From Acanthacorydalis orientalis (taxonomy: Eukaryota > Arthropoda > Insecta > Megaloptera > Corydalidae), in assembly GCA_034766995.1 (NCBI GenBank), contig CM068320.1, forward strand, positions 11,484,187 to 11,548,186: 64,000 nt of DNA, read 5' to 3'. Every line of letters begins with the position of its first letter. Position 1 is the first letter of the stretch. Shown piece after piece: positions 11,523-22,800 of this stretch. Below the pieces are notes generated by a model, which was given only the letters and a program-made list of their open reading frames with translations, made no database searches and had not been told where the DNA came from. A program made the position numbers and the translations under genes.

Positions 11523-12323
11523 CTAGAAGATAAAGATAAATGTAAATTGAAGATTTTACTAGGACGTTGTATGATAATTTATTATATAGTAGTTAGAGAT
11601 GGGAACGGAAAATCTTATAAATCAGTGGGAGCTTTACACAGATTACATGTAGAAGTAAATGTATGTGTTTGATGTAAAAAATGCCATTTAGTTTTGAGAA
11701 TGCTCATAATATTTTTGTTCGTTATGGGTCATTATTATTAACGTATGATTTGATTTATATATGGAAACTCATTTATTTCTTATAGTATTTTTTTCTGTTC
11801 TAAGCTGGGTTCTATTTTAATGACTTACACATATGTTAAGACATATCTACAGTAAAGTATTAATAATTATATCATTTAATATTAATTTAGGTTAATTAAT
11901 TGATTAAAATAATAGTACATGAATACAGTTATATAAATCGTTTATCTTTTATGAGTTTTTATTAAAAAAATTACACCCGCTTGTACAGAATCATATTATG
12001 GCGATCCTGGTGCATTTTTAAAATATTAATTCTATTTGAAATATTTCAAAGAAAACTTTGAATTACATATACTACATAGACTATAAATAAATACCTTAAA
12101 ATGCTAAGAAATATCAGTATAAATAAAAATTATTAGTCTAAAAGAATGCTGTAAGACATACAGTAACGACTTTTATTGTCTGAAGGAACAAAATGAAACT
12201 TGTTATTCTTTTTAGTAATCCACTCAGATAAAAGTGATAAATCATTAAATACTAAATCAAAAAGAATGGTTTAGTACAATATTTCTTATTCATATGTATC
12301 TTTTAAACATTATACTGTAATTA

Positions 12324-12819
12324 TTAGCTTGGTAGAAAAATAGTTGCTGTTTGGCCTACAAATTCATATATTTTTTTTAATTTAAGTGAGTTTAAGTAGT
12401 CCAGAACTATTAGACGACCAACGCTTAATTTTGTACATGCTCTTGAATTGTTATGCGTGGTTCTCATTCAATTCACGACTTCACTTGGTCGTTATGAACT
12501 GAAGAAGAACGCCCGCGAATTTCTTCGTCTTCAAGGCTCTCGTCTACAGCACGATTTTTTTAGAACCACCATTATACCGTATGTACCACAACAGTACCGA
12601 CATCAAAAGCATCATTTAGTTTTCAACTCATACAAAAAAATTGCTCTTATTTGCTTCTTTTCCATCTTGAATTCAATAGCCCGATTTGACGCTAAATTAA
12701 TAATAAAACTAAAGTTGATATTAAAATATACAGACCGGAAAATGCACTTTAAAATGTTGAAAAAATTAAGTTCAGAATTCAGAAAACAAAACCCGCAATT
12801 ATTTTTCTACCAACCTAAT
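12324..12819 (-). mobile_element. Internally deleted mariner (cecropia/Hsmar1-like)
   Basis: Terminal inverted repeats face each other: TTAGCTTGGTAGAAAAATAG at the left and the complement of TTATTTTTCTACCAACCTAA at the right, flanked by TA. This is the terminal type of the Hsmar1/cecropia mariners (TTAGGTTGGTGCAAAAGTAA-like). On the minus strand the transposase N-terminus is visible near 12675: MEKKQIRAIFLYEL, then the helix-turn-helix region ending SLEDEE. It is followed by a second DNA-binding region and then jumps directly to the 3' terminal sequence. The whole DDD catalytic domain is gone and the frame has stops. The 130-codon plus-strand open frame across it is an antisense shadow. Confidence 0.85.
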
Positions 12820-13022
12820 ATATGCATTACTTATATTTAAAAAAAAAATTGAAAATGTTTAATTATATTTTAAAGTCCTTATAAATTGTCATTTAAAATT
12901 AGAATAATAAGTTGCTAAGATTATCATTAACTTATTTGTAGAGTTTATAAAATATGCAATGGTTTAGTCAGACGTTAATTTTTTCAGCAAAATTATAAGC
13001 ATTTATTCATATTATTTTGACC

Positions 13023-13029
<7 letters not shown>

Positions 13030-13105
<76 letters not shown>
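13030..13105. repeat. (TA)n(GATA)n compound microsatellite
   Basis: About 23 TA units followed by seven GATA units. Confidence 0.95.
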
Positions 13106-13637
13106 TAGACAGATAAAGAGATACATTAAGAAAGCCAATATATCAATCAACAATGATCATATTCAATACTTAATAAATATATTTTGTAGTTTGTCGAATG
13201 TAAAACGATAACTTACATTATAATACTTAGTGCATCTTCACTTACTTCACTAAACTTATAATTAAATTAATTTTTCGAACAGCATCCCGAAGTATTGAAA
13301 TTAATTTATATATATTCGATGATTTACTTCATTTTTTCAATCTTTTTTATGTACGTATTTCAATACTAAAATTAAAATCCTTATAAATTTTCTACAATAA
13401 AATATGTCAATTAAGTTTTTGAAGTAATTTATTCACACAAATTTTACAACTGTTCGTTAGTTTAAAAAGAATGAATTTATGATACGTTTATTTTTAATAT
13501 AATATCTTTTAAGAGGAAAAACAAAATTTTATTTAAAATATTTGAAAATTATATCAATTTGTTAAAGTATAGAAAATGTATATATAATTTTTTGATTACA
13601 TCATTAAAATTGTTAATTATTTTATTAATCATTATAG

Positions 13638-13828
13638 AAAAATAAATCAAGTACGGAATTTAATAATTTATTGTCTGAGTATAACAATCAAATGACAGGA
13701 ATGACAATAACACGCCAAGCGATATTACCAGGAAATTATACTGTGAAATCAATCATAGCACGATTCTTCAACAAGCAAGTTAATTTTCTGGATAGAATTT
13801 CTTATGTAATCTACTTCATGATAAAATA
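13638..13828 (+). CDS. candidate exon, plus strand
   Basis: An acceptor-like end (TTATTTTATTAATCATTATAG) is followed by 62 open codons to TAA at 13826-13828; only phase 0 is open. The middle has raised GC and reads GMTITRQAILPGNYTVKSII, the end is hydrophobic. Donors inside the frame at CAA|GTTAAT (13778) or TAT|GTAATC (13805) would both leave phase 0. It may be a terminal exon as it stands or an internal exon. No family is recognised. Confidence 0.28.
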
Positions 13829-13871
13829 ATAAACGAAGGAAAATATTATATTAATCTTAGATCATATTTTA

Positions 13872-13874
<3 letters not shown>

Positions 13875-13914
<40 letters not shown>
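13875..13914. repeat. (TA)n microsatellite
   Basis: TA tract of about 20 units. Confidence 0.93.
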
Positions 13915-13916
<2 letters not shown>

Positions 13917-14894
13917 TTTTTAATATTATATGACAGTTTGATTTTATTTCAGTATATAAATCAGTTATTTATTTCTTTCATACTGATTATTAATTAATTT
14001 TTTTCAGATTTAAACTTAATAAAAATTAATGAAATTATGGTTTTCATTAAAAGTACTGAAGATAAAAAAGTACTGATGTAAATTACCGACAATAAAAAAA
14101 TCCAAATAATCATTCACGATACAAAATGTCTGGTCTTCGCTCAGAGTATTATACATATTTGATTATACACTAATATAAAGTATGTTACAATACTGAGAAA
14201 ATTTAAATCCCTTGGGTAGTGAATTATGTATTTTGTATTGTATGAAATATTATACGACACGCGATGGAATATAAAGGAGAAAACATGTGATATTTTCTTT
14301 ATCTTTGAGCAACATGCAGCAAATATATCAGTATTTTTAATAGTTTCGTTTTTCTTTGTGCTGCATATGTATTCAAAGCATGAATGCATATAAAATATAT
14401 GCAAACATTCTATGCATACAATAAATTCCTAAATATATTTTAAATACTTGTAGTGTCAATACTGGTATATATATATATATATATATATATTTACACTTAA
14501 TATAGTTGTTATTACATAAAATGTAATTGTTTAGTGAAGTTGAAATAAAAACAAAGGCATAGAAATAAAAGTATGGAAAGCTTCGTTCAACCAGAATTAA
14601 ATTTATCAATAGCAGTTAATATCCAATAAAAATCAGTTATGAATTACTTAGTTCCTGAAATTATTCCTAGTTAAAAGAGTTTTAAAAAATTAATGAATAT
14701 AAAGATAAGACAAGAGAGAAGCATTTACATTCTTTTAAAGAATCGAACAGAAAAAAAATTAACTGTAGTAAATGAATTAAATAAAGATATTAAGAAATAA
14801 GTACATAAGTAAATATTCAATATTATGCAGGAATTTTTTTATGCTTAGCATTGTAAAGAAAATGAAACCTCTATCAAAATGCGTATAATAAATT

Positions 14895-15005
14895 ATTAAA
14901 ATAATCAATAATTAACTATTATGATCAAAAAAAACATTTCTACTGTTTATGGAAAATGAAATTTAATTTATGAAAATTCATTTATGCACAGTATCAAAAA
15001 TTATA
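14895..15005. repeat. Copy of a dispersed AT-rich repeat
   Basis: Shares the 21-mer ATTAAAATAATCAATAATTA(A) and a following approximately 80-base stretch (GATCAAAAA, TTTATGGA, AATTCATTT motifs) with 38681-38790. A weaker relative lies at 51700-51780. It is probably an old MITE-like repeat. The ends are not defined. Confidence 0.4.
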
Positions 15006-15125
15006 ATTAATAAAATATAGGCAACTAATAAAAAGTTTAAATCGATTTAACTAAATCTGTTGACAGTTACGGATAATATTTCAATATAAAAACCTTATAT
15101 AAAACGAATAAAACAACGGAAATAG

Positions 15126-15569
15126 CAGATTTACCAAACAGTGGTTAAAAGTACAGCCTTATATGGAGCGGAGGCATGGTCAGCAACAGAGGAGGATAAA
15201 AGACGAATTGCGGCCATGGAAATGGATTCTCTAAGAAGATCCTGTCGAATATCAAGAAGAGATCGAATTGGAAACGGAAGGATCAAGCAATTAATGGGCG
15301 TAGAAGACAAAATCATTGAAGACATTGAGCGGAAACAACTCACCTGATATGGCCATGTCAAGAGAATGACCGATACAAGACTGCCTAAGCAAGCGATGGA
15401 GTATTTACCTCCAGAACGACTGAAACGAGGTCGCCTACGGAGATTTTGGAGGGAAGGGTTCCGTAAATTGATCAGGGAGAGAGAATTGGACGAACAGCTG
15501 TGCCAAGAGAGAAAGGAATGGAGGAAAAAGTTGAAGAGCGGAAAGCGTCGACAACTCTATACACCGAAT
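15126..15569 (+). pseudogene. LINE 3' end: reverse transcriptase C-terminus
   Basis: The frame starts QIYQTVVKSTALYGAEAW, the conserved end of the reverse-transcriptase region in RTE-like and related insect LINEs (I-Y-K-T-V-V-R-P...L-Y-G-A-E-T-W). It continues through RISRRDRIGN, a GVED block and YGHVKRM, then a basic R-G-R-L-R-R-F-W block to the end of the ORF. A TGA at 15345-15347 replaces the conserved Trp in the QL(R/T)W-(F/Y)GHV motif, so the product is interrupted; otherwise the frame is intact. The element is 5'-truncated, as usual for LINEs, and its 3' end passes directly into a (TA)n tract. The antisense frames are shadows. Confidence 0.8.
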
Positions 15570-16119
15570 ATATATATATATATATATAACGAATCAACAA
15601 AAAATTAAGACTGTTAAAGAAGCACTTAAGTAGAAAATGCAACATTTGATTCAAATTAGTAACAATTTCACAGTAAAATAAAATTTACATTCAAACATCA
15701 ATACATCTATAATTGTATAAACAAAGTAAATAATAGTGTACTGAATAAAGTAACTTAAAAAAAATAAATTAACATGATGATAGTATAAATAAAAATGTAA
15801 ATTGAAATAATATTACTGAATTTTATTTTTCTAAAAAATTTTATTTTATTTTAATATATTTTTTTTAAAATCGTGAATAAATAAGAATTTTAAATACTAA
15901 AACAAAATAAATCCTTAATCCAAAACTATTATACTGTGTTAGATGTTCATTCCAAAAATGCTTGTTCCAATAACCACACTATGCCAGAATAATATATTAT
16001 TTGACGAAAAAAAAAAAAAAAAAAAAGAATATAAATGAACATTTTCAATTTCATCATATATACTTAACCTACATACTTTTGTAGCTAAATCTTAAAGACG
16101 TATTGATTACTAACAAACT

Positions 16120-16270
16120 ATGTGTTACTATGACGAGGGAAAAATAATGTCCTTTTGTACCTCTGTATTTGACAACTTACGAAGATTGGCTGATTGTGAA
16201 TTATTACAGTTCGATTATCAACAACAAAAGATGTTTGTGGATAAAACAATATCGATTATTGATACCGAAG
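16120..16270 (+). CDS. First coding exon of a small plus-strand gene
   Basis: ATG at 16120 (CAAACTATGT, A at -3) is preceded by an in-frame TAA nine bases upstream and opens 50 codons that end at a good donor, GAAG|GTAAAT. A second in-frame ATG at 16147 is an equally possible start. GC is about 34%. The predicted residues after that Met read SFCTSVFDNLRRLADCELLQ and then FDYQQQKMFVDKTISIID. They are soluble and partly helical in character, with no transmembrane segment. The exon ends in phase 1, which fits both the 24-base exon at 16624 and the terminal exon at 24353. The finished protein would be 97 or 105 residues. I do not recognise the family. The gene lies inside the presumed first intron of the minus-strand gene (25418 to 11522). 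Confidence 0.5.
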
Positions 16271-16623
16271 GTAAATGCAAGCTCACTTAAAAGTCCATTT
16301 TAGTGCTTTCTTTTTTAACATGCAATACTCAAAATTTATTCGAAATGATACCTTGAAACTAATCACTTAATATGATTATTATCAGTTACAAGGTATCATA
16401 TTATTGATTTGATAAAACAATAAATATCCAATGCACAATCCACATGAATATTGTTTTACCCTTGAACAATATAAGTCATCAGAAAAAGATGTCATTATTT
16501 TTGCAATAATAATTTAAAATATTCAAACAGCTAATTCAAACATAAAAATGACTTTCGTATTAAAAAATAGTACTACTCAAAATCTGAATTGATATTACTA
16601 AATTTATTACTATAATATTACAG

Positions 16624-16647
16624 AAATAAACAATTTCAAAGAATCAG
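16624..16647 (+). CDS. 24-nt microexon of the same plus-strand gene
   Basis: The acceptor TATTACTATAATATTACAG and the consensus donor CAG|GTAAGT bracket 24 bases that add E-I-N-N-F-K-E-S in phase 1 without changing the frame. Skipping it also leaves an open product, so it could be alternatively used. It lies 353 bases after the first exon. Confidence 0.4.
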
Positions 16648-16838
16648 GTAAGTATTTTAAATCTCTTGTAACTGTAGAAAAATGTTATCAAATTTTTTCA
16701 ACATATATATTAAAGTACAATTTAAAGAAGACCCCTTTTTTAGAATAACATAAAATTAGGCACATCAATTCTAGGAAAAAATACACTTTAGAAATTTATT
16801 TAATATATTCAACTTAAATTTTCTATCTATCTATCTAC

Positions 16839-16842
<4 letters not shown>

Positions 16843-16876
<34 letters not shown>
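16843..16876. repeat. (TCTA)n(TA)n microsatellite
   Basis: Four TCTA units just upstream (16819-16836), then a TA tract. Confidence 0.9.
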
Positions 16877-16880
<4 letters not shown>

Positions 16881-17068
16881 GTTCCGTAAATTTCAAAAAA
16901 TGGACAAAATATTGTTCAAAAAACGTGTAGAGATTTTATTTTATATTATTATCAACGATGACACTCGAAGTTGCACGAAAATTATGATATTGGTATCATA
17001 AAAACTGAAATTAAATGTGCGACTTTATAATATAAACGACGCAATCTGACTGTAAGAGTGATTATATA

Positions 17069-17070
<2 letters not shown>

Positions 17071-17102
<32 letters not shown>
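17071..17102. repeat. (TA)n microsatellite
   Basis: TA tract next to the GC-rich island at 17125. Confidence 0.93.
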
Positions 17103-17103
<1 letters not shown>

Positions 17104-17124
17104 CGATATTGAGCTATTATATGC

Positions 17125-17212
17125 GATACTAGCCGGAGGAACGAACTAAGCGAACAGGGCCGGAGCCCCCAGGGTCGGCGAGAGTAGCGACTAGGGAGTA
17201 GAGGTCCCTATT
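17125..17212. other. GC-rich island of unknown nature
   Basis: About 88 bases at roughly 60% GC with many CpG, in DNA of about 20% GC. No convincing open frame is present. It contains a small stem in which CTAGGGA pairs with TCCCTATTAG (17190-17212). It follows a (TA)n tract, as LINE 3' ends do elsewhere in this window, and resembles in setting the island at 20524-20592. It could be a SINE or LINE end, or a non-coding gene. Confidence 0.4.
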
Positions 17213-17941
17213 AGTATAATATAAAAGATATGAAATGAAAAAAATCCCACCTACATAATTTATATTATATTTAATACCAGGAAGTCATCACAATATTTTT
17301 TTTGCTTTATATAATATTTTTTTTACATTGACAGTAAGTTCTTATTATTATTCAGTTGGTAGAAAATTCAAACGTTATAATAATATTTTCTACATTTTAC
17401 ACTCGAATTGTTATAATGTGTTTTAGGTTTCCATTTTTCTTACAGAAGTAGTTTATTTAATTAAAATTTGATTTTTTAATTAAATCTACCAAGAGAATCA
17501 TTTTTGGAGAACAATAGTATTTATCATAAAAACTAATTTAAAGTCATAGAATCATCTATAAAGCACGGTGTTTACAAATAAGTTACAGTGGGTTCCTATA
17601 ATTTCATTTTAATTTAAGTACTCAAAATCAATTCTTGTCAAATCAAATTTTTTTTTGACATCGAAAATTGAAATTAATATTGAAAATAAAATTATAATCA
17701 TAAAGCCTTGTTTTTAATTAGAATTTTTTTAATGAAGAAAATAAGAATTATAAATATTTAAATAAATTGTACAAAAATATACTTGTCGCTTAACGTGATT
17801 TGTTATTACTTTGAAATAAGAAAGTGAAATGTTTCTGACTTACATTCCATTAAATTGCGGATGAAAGATTATATACAGTTTCACTTGTCACATATCGACT
17901 GATCTTATTTTTCAAAATAAAAAAAAATGAGTAAATCTTAC

Positions 17942-18018
17942 ATATCCGGTACGGAATCTCGTGAGAACGACTTCCTTTCGTTCAACGGAGTTCGACCGTA
18001 CGGATGTCTCCTAGACAT
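17942..18018 (-). CDS. Possible alternative first exon, minus strand
   Basis: On the minus strand ATG at 18018-18016 opens 25 codons, MSRRHPYGRTPLNERKSFSR then DSVPD, and ends at a good donor (GATAT|GTAAGA). The exon and the roughly 220 bases upstream of it (to about 18240) have near 45% GC and many CpG, as expected of a promoter and 5' leader. It ends in phase 2, the same phase as 11266-11522, so both could feed the same downstream exon; it cannot be spliced into 11522 in frame. A 33-codon frame on the plus strand across the same bases (ATG at 17928) is an alternative reading, but it has no splice signal. Confidence 0.33.
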
Positions 18019-18240
18019 GAGTTGACTTTGAAATTGTGAAGTTTGTTTGCGGCTACCGTTACTAAGGCATTCTAACGAGCTTCGACAACCTGACGCTTAA
18101 AATACTGTTTCAGGTTATACACCTGAACAACCGGAACTTTTGACAGAGCAAGTATAGACGCGTTACTAGTCGCTGGATCAAATCTTGTTATCTGTCATAT
18201 TAACATGCTTTTGCACTCAATAAGGTCACAAAGTTTTTTT
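18019..18240 (-). promoter_or_regulatory. CpG-containing leader/promoter-like region
   Basis: The region has raised GC and repeated CpG (e.g. GACGCGTTAC, TTGCGGCTACCG) and no long open frame. It lies directly upstream, on the minus strand, of the putative first exon 17942-18018. The promoter role is inferred from position and composition only. Confidence 0.25.
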
Positions 18241-18747
18241 TAAAAGAATAGACATATTTTTTTTTCTAATTCATAAAAGATTATATTTATATGAAATAAC
18301 AATTTAAATTCTGATTTCAAAAATACATTGTAATAAAAATTATAACAAGTTCACATTGGAATTTTTTTATAAATGTAACTTATTAATTTATTTCAAAATT
18401 CAGATATTAACTAAAGGAAAATATAATTAATATATTAGCTGATTTTCTTTATTGAAATAGCCTTATTATTATATATAACTTTTCACTCATAATGAAATTA
18501 ATATGATTGTTTTTTGTTAAAAACATACCCTTGTACAAGTCTAAATATGACAATATTTGCTCATTTAAATGTTGATCTATTAATCATTGAAAATTTTTTT
18601 GAAAAAAAGTTTTCCAATTCTTTTTTATCCATTTTTTACGTTAAGTTTTCTTTACAGTTAAACAACACTGACTGATCATGAAATATTTATTTCAATTTAT
18701 AAATATTTATTTCATGTTAAATGAACATGAAATATTAATAAATAAAT

Positions 18748-18749
<2 letters not shown>

Positions 18750-18792
<43 letters not shown>
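18750..18792. repeat. (TA)n microsatellite
   Basis: Pure TA tract of about 21 units. Confidence 0.95.
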
Positions 18793-18793
<1 letters not shown>

Positions 18794-19625
18794 TACTGAG
18801 AGAGGCAACATTTAAAATAGAATGTAGGGAAAATTAAGCAAATTTAAAAATACAAAATAAGGCAGATATAAGAAATCAATAAAAAGGTAAATTTAAATTA
18901 ATGGAGATTAAATTCAATCCAGAATAAGCTAAAACGAGAACACGAACTTTCAGATATACTATCTAAGTTATATTTAAGCGAATTTGAAAAAGGTTGAAGG
19001 CGAAAAATGTGAAAATTCTCATTTTATATCGAATGAAATAGTGCTGCATATATAAAACTAGTATATCGTTTCTAAAATATTATACGAAACAAAAATAAAA
19101 TAAGGTTTATTGTTTTAAAACTAATTTTATATTGCATATATTTTCTTATAATTATAGCACATTAAAAATTTGAACAATGTAATTGTTAAAAAAATTAGAA
19201 TTTTGTTTACAATAGATCCATCGATTGATTTTTTAATAAGTACAATTAATATGCCCAAAAATAGATTTTTCAATTATTATTTTGTTTAAGATCTATTACA
19301 AAATATCATATTATCTATTACCTTAGCTAATGATTGCAAAGAAACCATTAGTTAATTTATTTTTTATTCACTTAATTTGACAGAAATTTTGGTAAGATTT
19401 AAGAGTGTAGTACATATTTCCTTATCATAAAACTTACTTACTACATAGAGAGCTTTATCCAGTTAGCAATATCGATAATTTATTAAATGATTAATATTTA
19501 TTATGCTAATTATATATGTACTTTTTAAATAATTATATATAAAGTAGAAATAAACATGTTTCAATTCTTTCTATAAGTTTATAAAATCGAACTGCTCTTA
19601 TCTATTTCTAAACTATTTTATAACT

Positions 19626-19641
19626 GTATATATATGTATAT

Positions 19642-19698
<57 letters not shown>
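19626..19698. repeat. (TA)n microsatellite
   Basis: Interrupted TA tract that runs straight into the LINE fragment at 19697. Confidence 0.93.
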
Positions 19699-19700
<2 letters not shown>

Positions 19701-20318
19701 AAACTGAAATAAAAGGAACGGAAATAGAAGAAGTTACGAAATATGTCTATCTAGGCCAGCTTATCAGCAGAAATGGATCATTCACTGAAGAAGTAATTAG
19801 GAGAATAAAAATGGGATGGAGCTCTTTTGGACGAAACGCCTCGATATTTAAATCAACAATCCCTCTGTTTAAAGAAAAATGTATTTGATCAGTGTATACT
19901 ACGGCAGCGAAACATGGGTGCTTAAAGCCAAAATAGTTCAAAGACTCCAATCAACACAACGAAGTATGGAATGATGCATATTGGGAATAACAAGAAGAGA
20001 TAGAAAGAGAATAGAATGGATACGAAAACAAACAGGAGTCACAGATATAATAAGAAGAGTAAAGAGTCTGAAATGCAATGGGCGAGACATGTCGCAAGAA
20101 GAGAAGACAACCGATGGACAAGAGAAATTATTGACTGGGAACCAAGGAATATAAAAAGACCGAGAAAGAGACCAATGAACAGATGGGATAAGGATATTAA
20201 AAACTTTCTTGGAAATCTGTGGAAAAGAGAGGCACTGAATCGAACAAAATGGAAAATCATGGAAGAGACCTTTACCCAGCAGTGGATTAACAGAGGCTCC
20301 AGATGATGATGATGATAT
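19697..20318 (+). pseudogene. LINE 3' end: reverse transcriptase C-terminus with (GAT)n tail
   Basis: In order the fragment carries GTEIEEVTKYVYLGQLIS, EEVIRRIKMGWSSFGR, YYGSETWVLKAKIVQRLQ, GITRRDRKRIEWIRKQTG, VTDIIRRVKSL, ARHVARREDNRWT, PRKRPMNRWDKDIKNF and the end LNRTKWKIMEE...QQWINRGS. This is the well-known tail of insect RTE/endonuclease-reverse-transcriptase LINEs. At least two frame changes (near 19885 and 20080) and two in-frame stops break it. It ends with TGATGATGATGATGATA, the short trinucleotide tail usual for RTE-type elements. The 5' part is lost. The antisense frames here are shadows. Confidence 0.85.
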
Positions 20319-20523
20319 ACATAAAATCAAAATTATCCACAAAACATTTTCGATGATATCCATTTATTTATTTATAATGTAGAGGTTTCATGGTACCCAA
20401 ATATGTTTATATCATATATAAAACAGCAAAATTGCAATCTGTCTGCGATAATAATTATACAGATATAAATGAGTTTTAAAAAATATGTTTATTTTTCATT
20501 CAGTTACATGTCAAGGTTTATAA

Positions 20524-20592
20524 TTGACAAGTAGAGACGAGCGCAGTAAACCCGGTGATTAGTGAGTGCAGCGAGCAGTTGGTGAAGCCTCA
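20524..20592. other. GC-rich island of unknown nature
   Basis: About 65 bases near 55% GC (for example GACGAGCGCAGTAAACCCGG) run directly into a long (TA)n block. No open frame. The setting is like 17125-17212 but mirrored relative to the TA tract. Probably the end of an unidentified retroelement. Confidence 0.35.
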
Positions 20593-20599
20593 TTATATA

Positions 20600-20645
<46 letters not shown>

Positions 20646-20671
20646 TATATATATATATATATATCATAGGT

Positions 20672-20716
<45 letters not shown>

Positions 20717-20734
20717 TATGTATATATCATATGT

Positions 20735-20805
<71 letters not shown>

Positions 20806-20850
20806 TTGTGTGTATATATGTGTGTATGTATGTTTGTATATATATATAAT
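20591..20850. repeat. Long compound (TA)n/(TCATA)/(TG)n microsatellite
   Basis: About 260 bases of TA units with TCATAGGTATCA-type interruptions and a TG-rich end. All three long open frames here encode only I/Y or T/H/Y repeats. Confidence 0.96.
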
Positions 20851-20929
20851 CATAATACTAAATAATTATTCTGTAAACGATGAATAAGTCATGAGTTTGA
20901 TACTCGATTTCATACTATAGACGTGGCTA

Positions 20930-21085
20930 TTATCATGCACATTGAATGTTAGGTCATTATTAAACTACAGTAGAGAGATTCTCACATGATCAATTCATTT
21001 ACTTCTACTTCTGTTCGGAACCTGCCTCTTCCGTGTTTATCGAGAAAACCAGTATACATTAAAGCTATAATAATGGATATGGAAG
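20930..21085. other. GC-raised island with frames on both strands
   Basis: The plus strand has 34 codons from ATG 20990 (VRNLPLPCLSRKP in the middle). The minus strand has 25 codons reading MYTGFLDKHGRGRFRTEVEV. Neither has a convincing splice pair. With both strands open, an old transposon fragment is the simplest reading. No family could be named. Confidence 0.3.
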
Positions 21086-21803
21086 GTTAATGAAGAAACA
21101 CTACTGAATCAATATAAGAGCCGTTTCGTTTAAAAACAAAATAAAAATAAATCCGACTATATTCATTAAAGCAATTCCGTCTAACGCGTTTTTAATTTAT
21201 GTCACTGACAAAAAAATATACTTAACTCGTACGATAAATATTAACAACATTTCTGTCTATTAAATTGTAACATTATTTAAATTTCTACTATATCTATGTG
21301 TTCAAATACGAAAAATATTAATAACATTAAATGATATTCAACCCCTGAAAGGTGCGTATAAGTAATACACAAATAGAAACGCTGTGAGCCAAACCATCTA
21401 AATATTCTATAAACTTAAAAATATTTATTATAATTGAAGACTAAATTAAAATGTAGTTTAAGAAAGGGTAAACATTGTTTGAAAAATATAAAAAAATATA
21501 TATAAATTAATGATCTTCGATATTACATACTAATTCTACAAAGTTATTTTATTAACATTAACTACCACTCCATCCTCGTACTTTCATTAAAAAACATTTT
21601 TTATTAATAATTTTAATTCGGATTTTGTATTTATTTATTCATAAAAAGTAAATCAAGAGTATAAAAACGAAAAAATAATGTTAATAATATTAGAATCAGT
21701 TAGATGAGCAAGTATAATTTGAAAATATTTGAGAAAGAAATATGTTCCCTTAAATGACACTTTTGGCTCACTGCACCCAAATAATCATCTTAAATGTATT
21801 TTA

Positions 21804-21807
<4 letters not shown>

Positions 21808-21879
<72 letters not shown>
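21808..21879. repeat. (TA)n microsatellite
   Basis: Pure TA tract of about 36 units. Confidence 0.96.
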
Positions 21880-21881
<2 letters not shown>

Positions 21882-22568
21882 ATAAATTTAACTCAAACTC
21901 TAAGCATAGATCCAATTGAGTAATGATTAAAATAATGAGATAATTCAACAAAATTTTTTTTCATCATATCTGCACGGAAGTTGTATGTCTTGACAATAAA
22001 TCCATAGAGTCCACATACATTTTCCTTTTATATTCCAATATTTATAAATGTACAACACCACAAATCACCAAATTTCGACTAAATCTATTAGTTTTCATTA
22101 CAAGCGAATTGTGTTAATAATTAGTAATTTCGAATATTTCACAACATTATTTTTAACTTCATAACTGAAAATGATGGAATAATGCATCTTTAAATGATCG
22201 AAATATTTTCCAGAAAATAATATTACTTTATTAATGTCAAGTAAACTACCGTATTTGAATCGATTGCAAATAAAGTATGTATTTTCTCAGTGATGTGTTT
22301 AAAATCATATTGTGTTAAGTTATATTTTTGTATGAGTACTGAAAAAACTGTATGCGCAATATATGTACTTTTACAGAGAATGTTAATAAATAAAAAAAAC
22401 TGTCATAATACTATTTTCACTAATTAAATTTATATGTTAGAACTATAGTTCTTTAGAATAAAAATACGACTTAGCGTATTCTTATTAAATCAGATTTAAT
22501 TTTTCTATTTAAATAACTATTTTAAAACAGATAACTTTTGCAACATTTTGTAGTCTTCGTATTTTAAA

Positions 22569-22680
22569 AATATATATTTATAATTGCATAATATTTTGAA
22601 ACATTATCAAAAAGACTATTATATATATACTATGATTTTTTTGATAATGTTTCAAAGTATTGTGCAATTATAAATATATA
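22569..22680. repeat. Foldback: 45-bp inverted repeat, about 22-nt loop
   Basis: The left arm 22569-22613 (...TTATAATTGCATAATATTTT...) is complementary to 22636-22680 with about four mismatches. The loop is AT-rich. It is directly followed by a second foldback at 22698. Confidence 0.8.
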
Positions 22681-22697
22681 TATATATATATATATTT

Positions 22698-22725
22698 AAA
22701 AATGATTTATGTATTTTTTCCTATA

Positions 22726-22775
<50 letters not shown>

Positions 22776-22800
22776 GGAAAAACTACATAAATCATTTCTA
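22698..22800. repeat. Foldback with a (TA)n loop
   Basis: The left arm AAAATGATTTATGTATTTTT (continuing to 22726) pairs with 22771-22800, about 27 of 29 positions. The 44-base loop is (TA)n. Confidence 0.75.

Noticed and set aside
12448..12840. 130-codon plus-strand frame
   Set aside because: Antisense to the deleted mariner at 12324-12819, whose transposase reads on the minus strand.
13286..13370. Acceptor followed by HPEVLKLIYI, resembling a kinetochore Nuf2 motif
   Set aside because: Only a handful of residues match and the rest is AT-driven I/Y/F; not adequate evidence.
14141..14609. Two overlapping minus-strand frames of 87 and 78 codons
   Set aside because: AT-driven composition, no splice or start support; this many codons is expected a few times by chance in 64 kb of such DNA.
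16648..16677. A 30-base intron joining the microexon to a following open frame
   Set aside because: Too short for a spliceosomal intron in insects; the phase-matched exon at 24353 is preferred.
17928..18026. 33-codon plus-strand frame MSKSYISGTESREND...
   Set aside because: Overlaps the minus-strand candidate first exon, which has a good splice donor; this frame has no supporting signal, though it cannot be excluded.
20555..20887. Several 80-110-codon frames
   Set aside because: They are translations of the (TA)n/(TG)n block on both strands.
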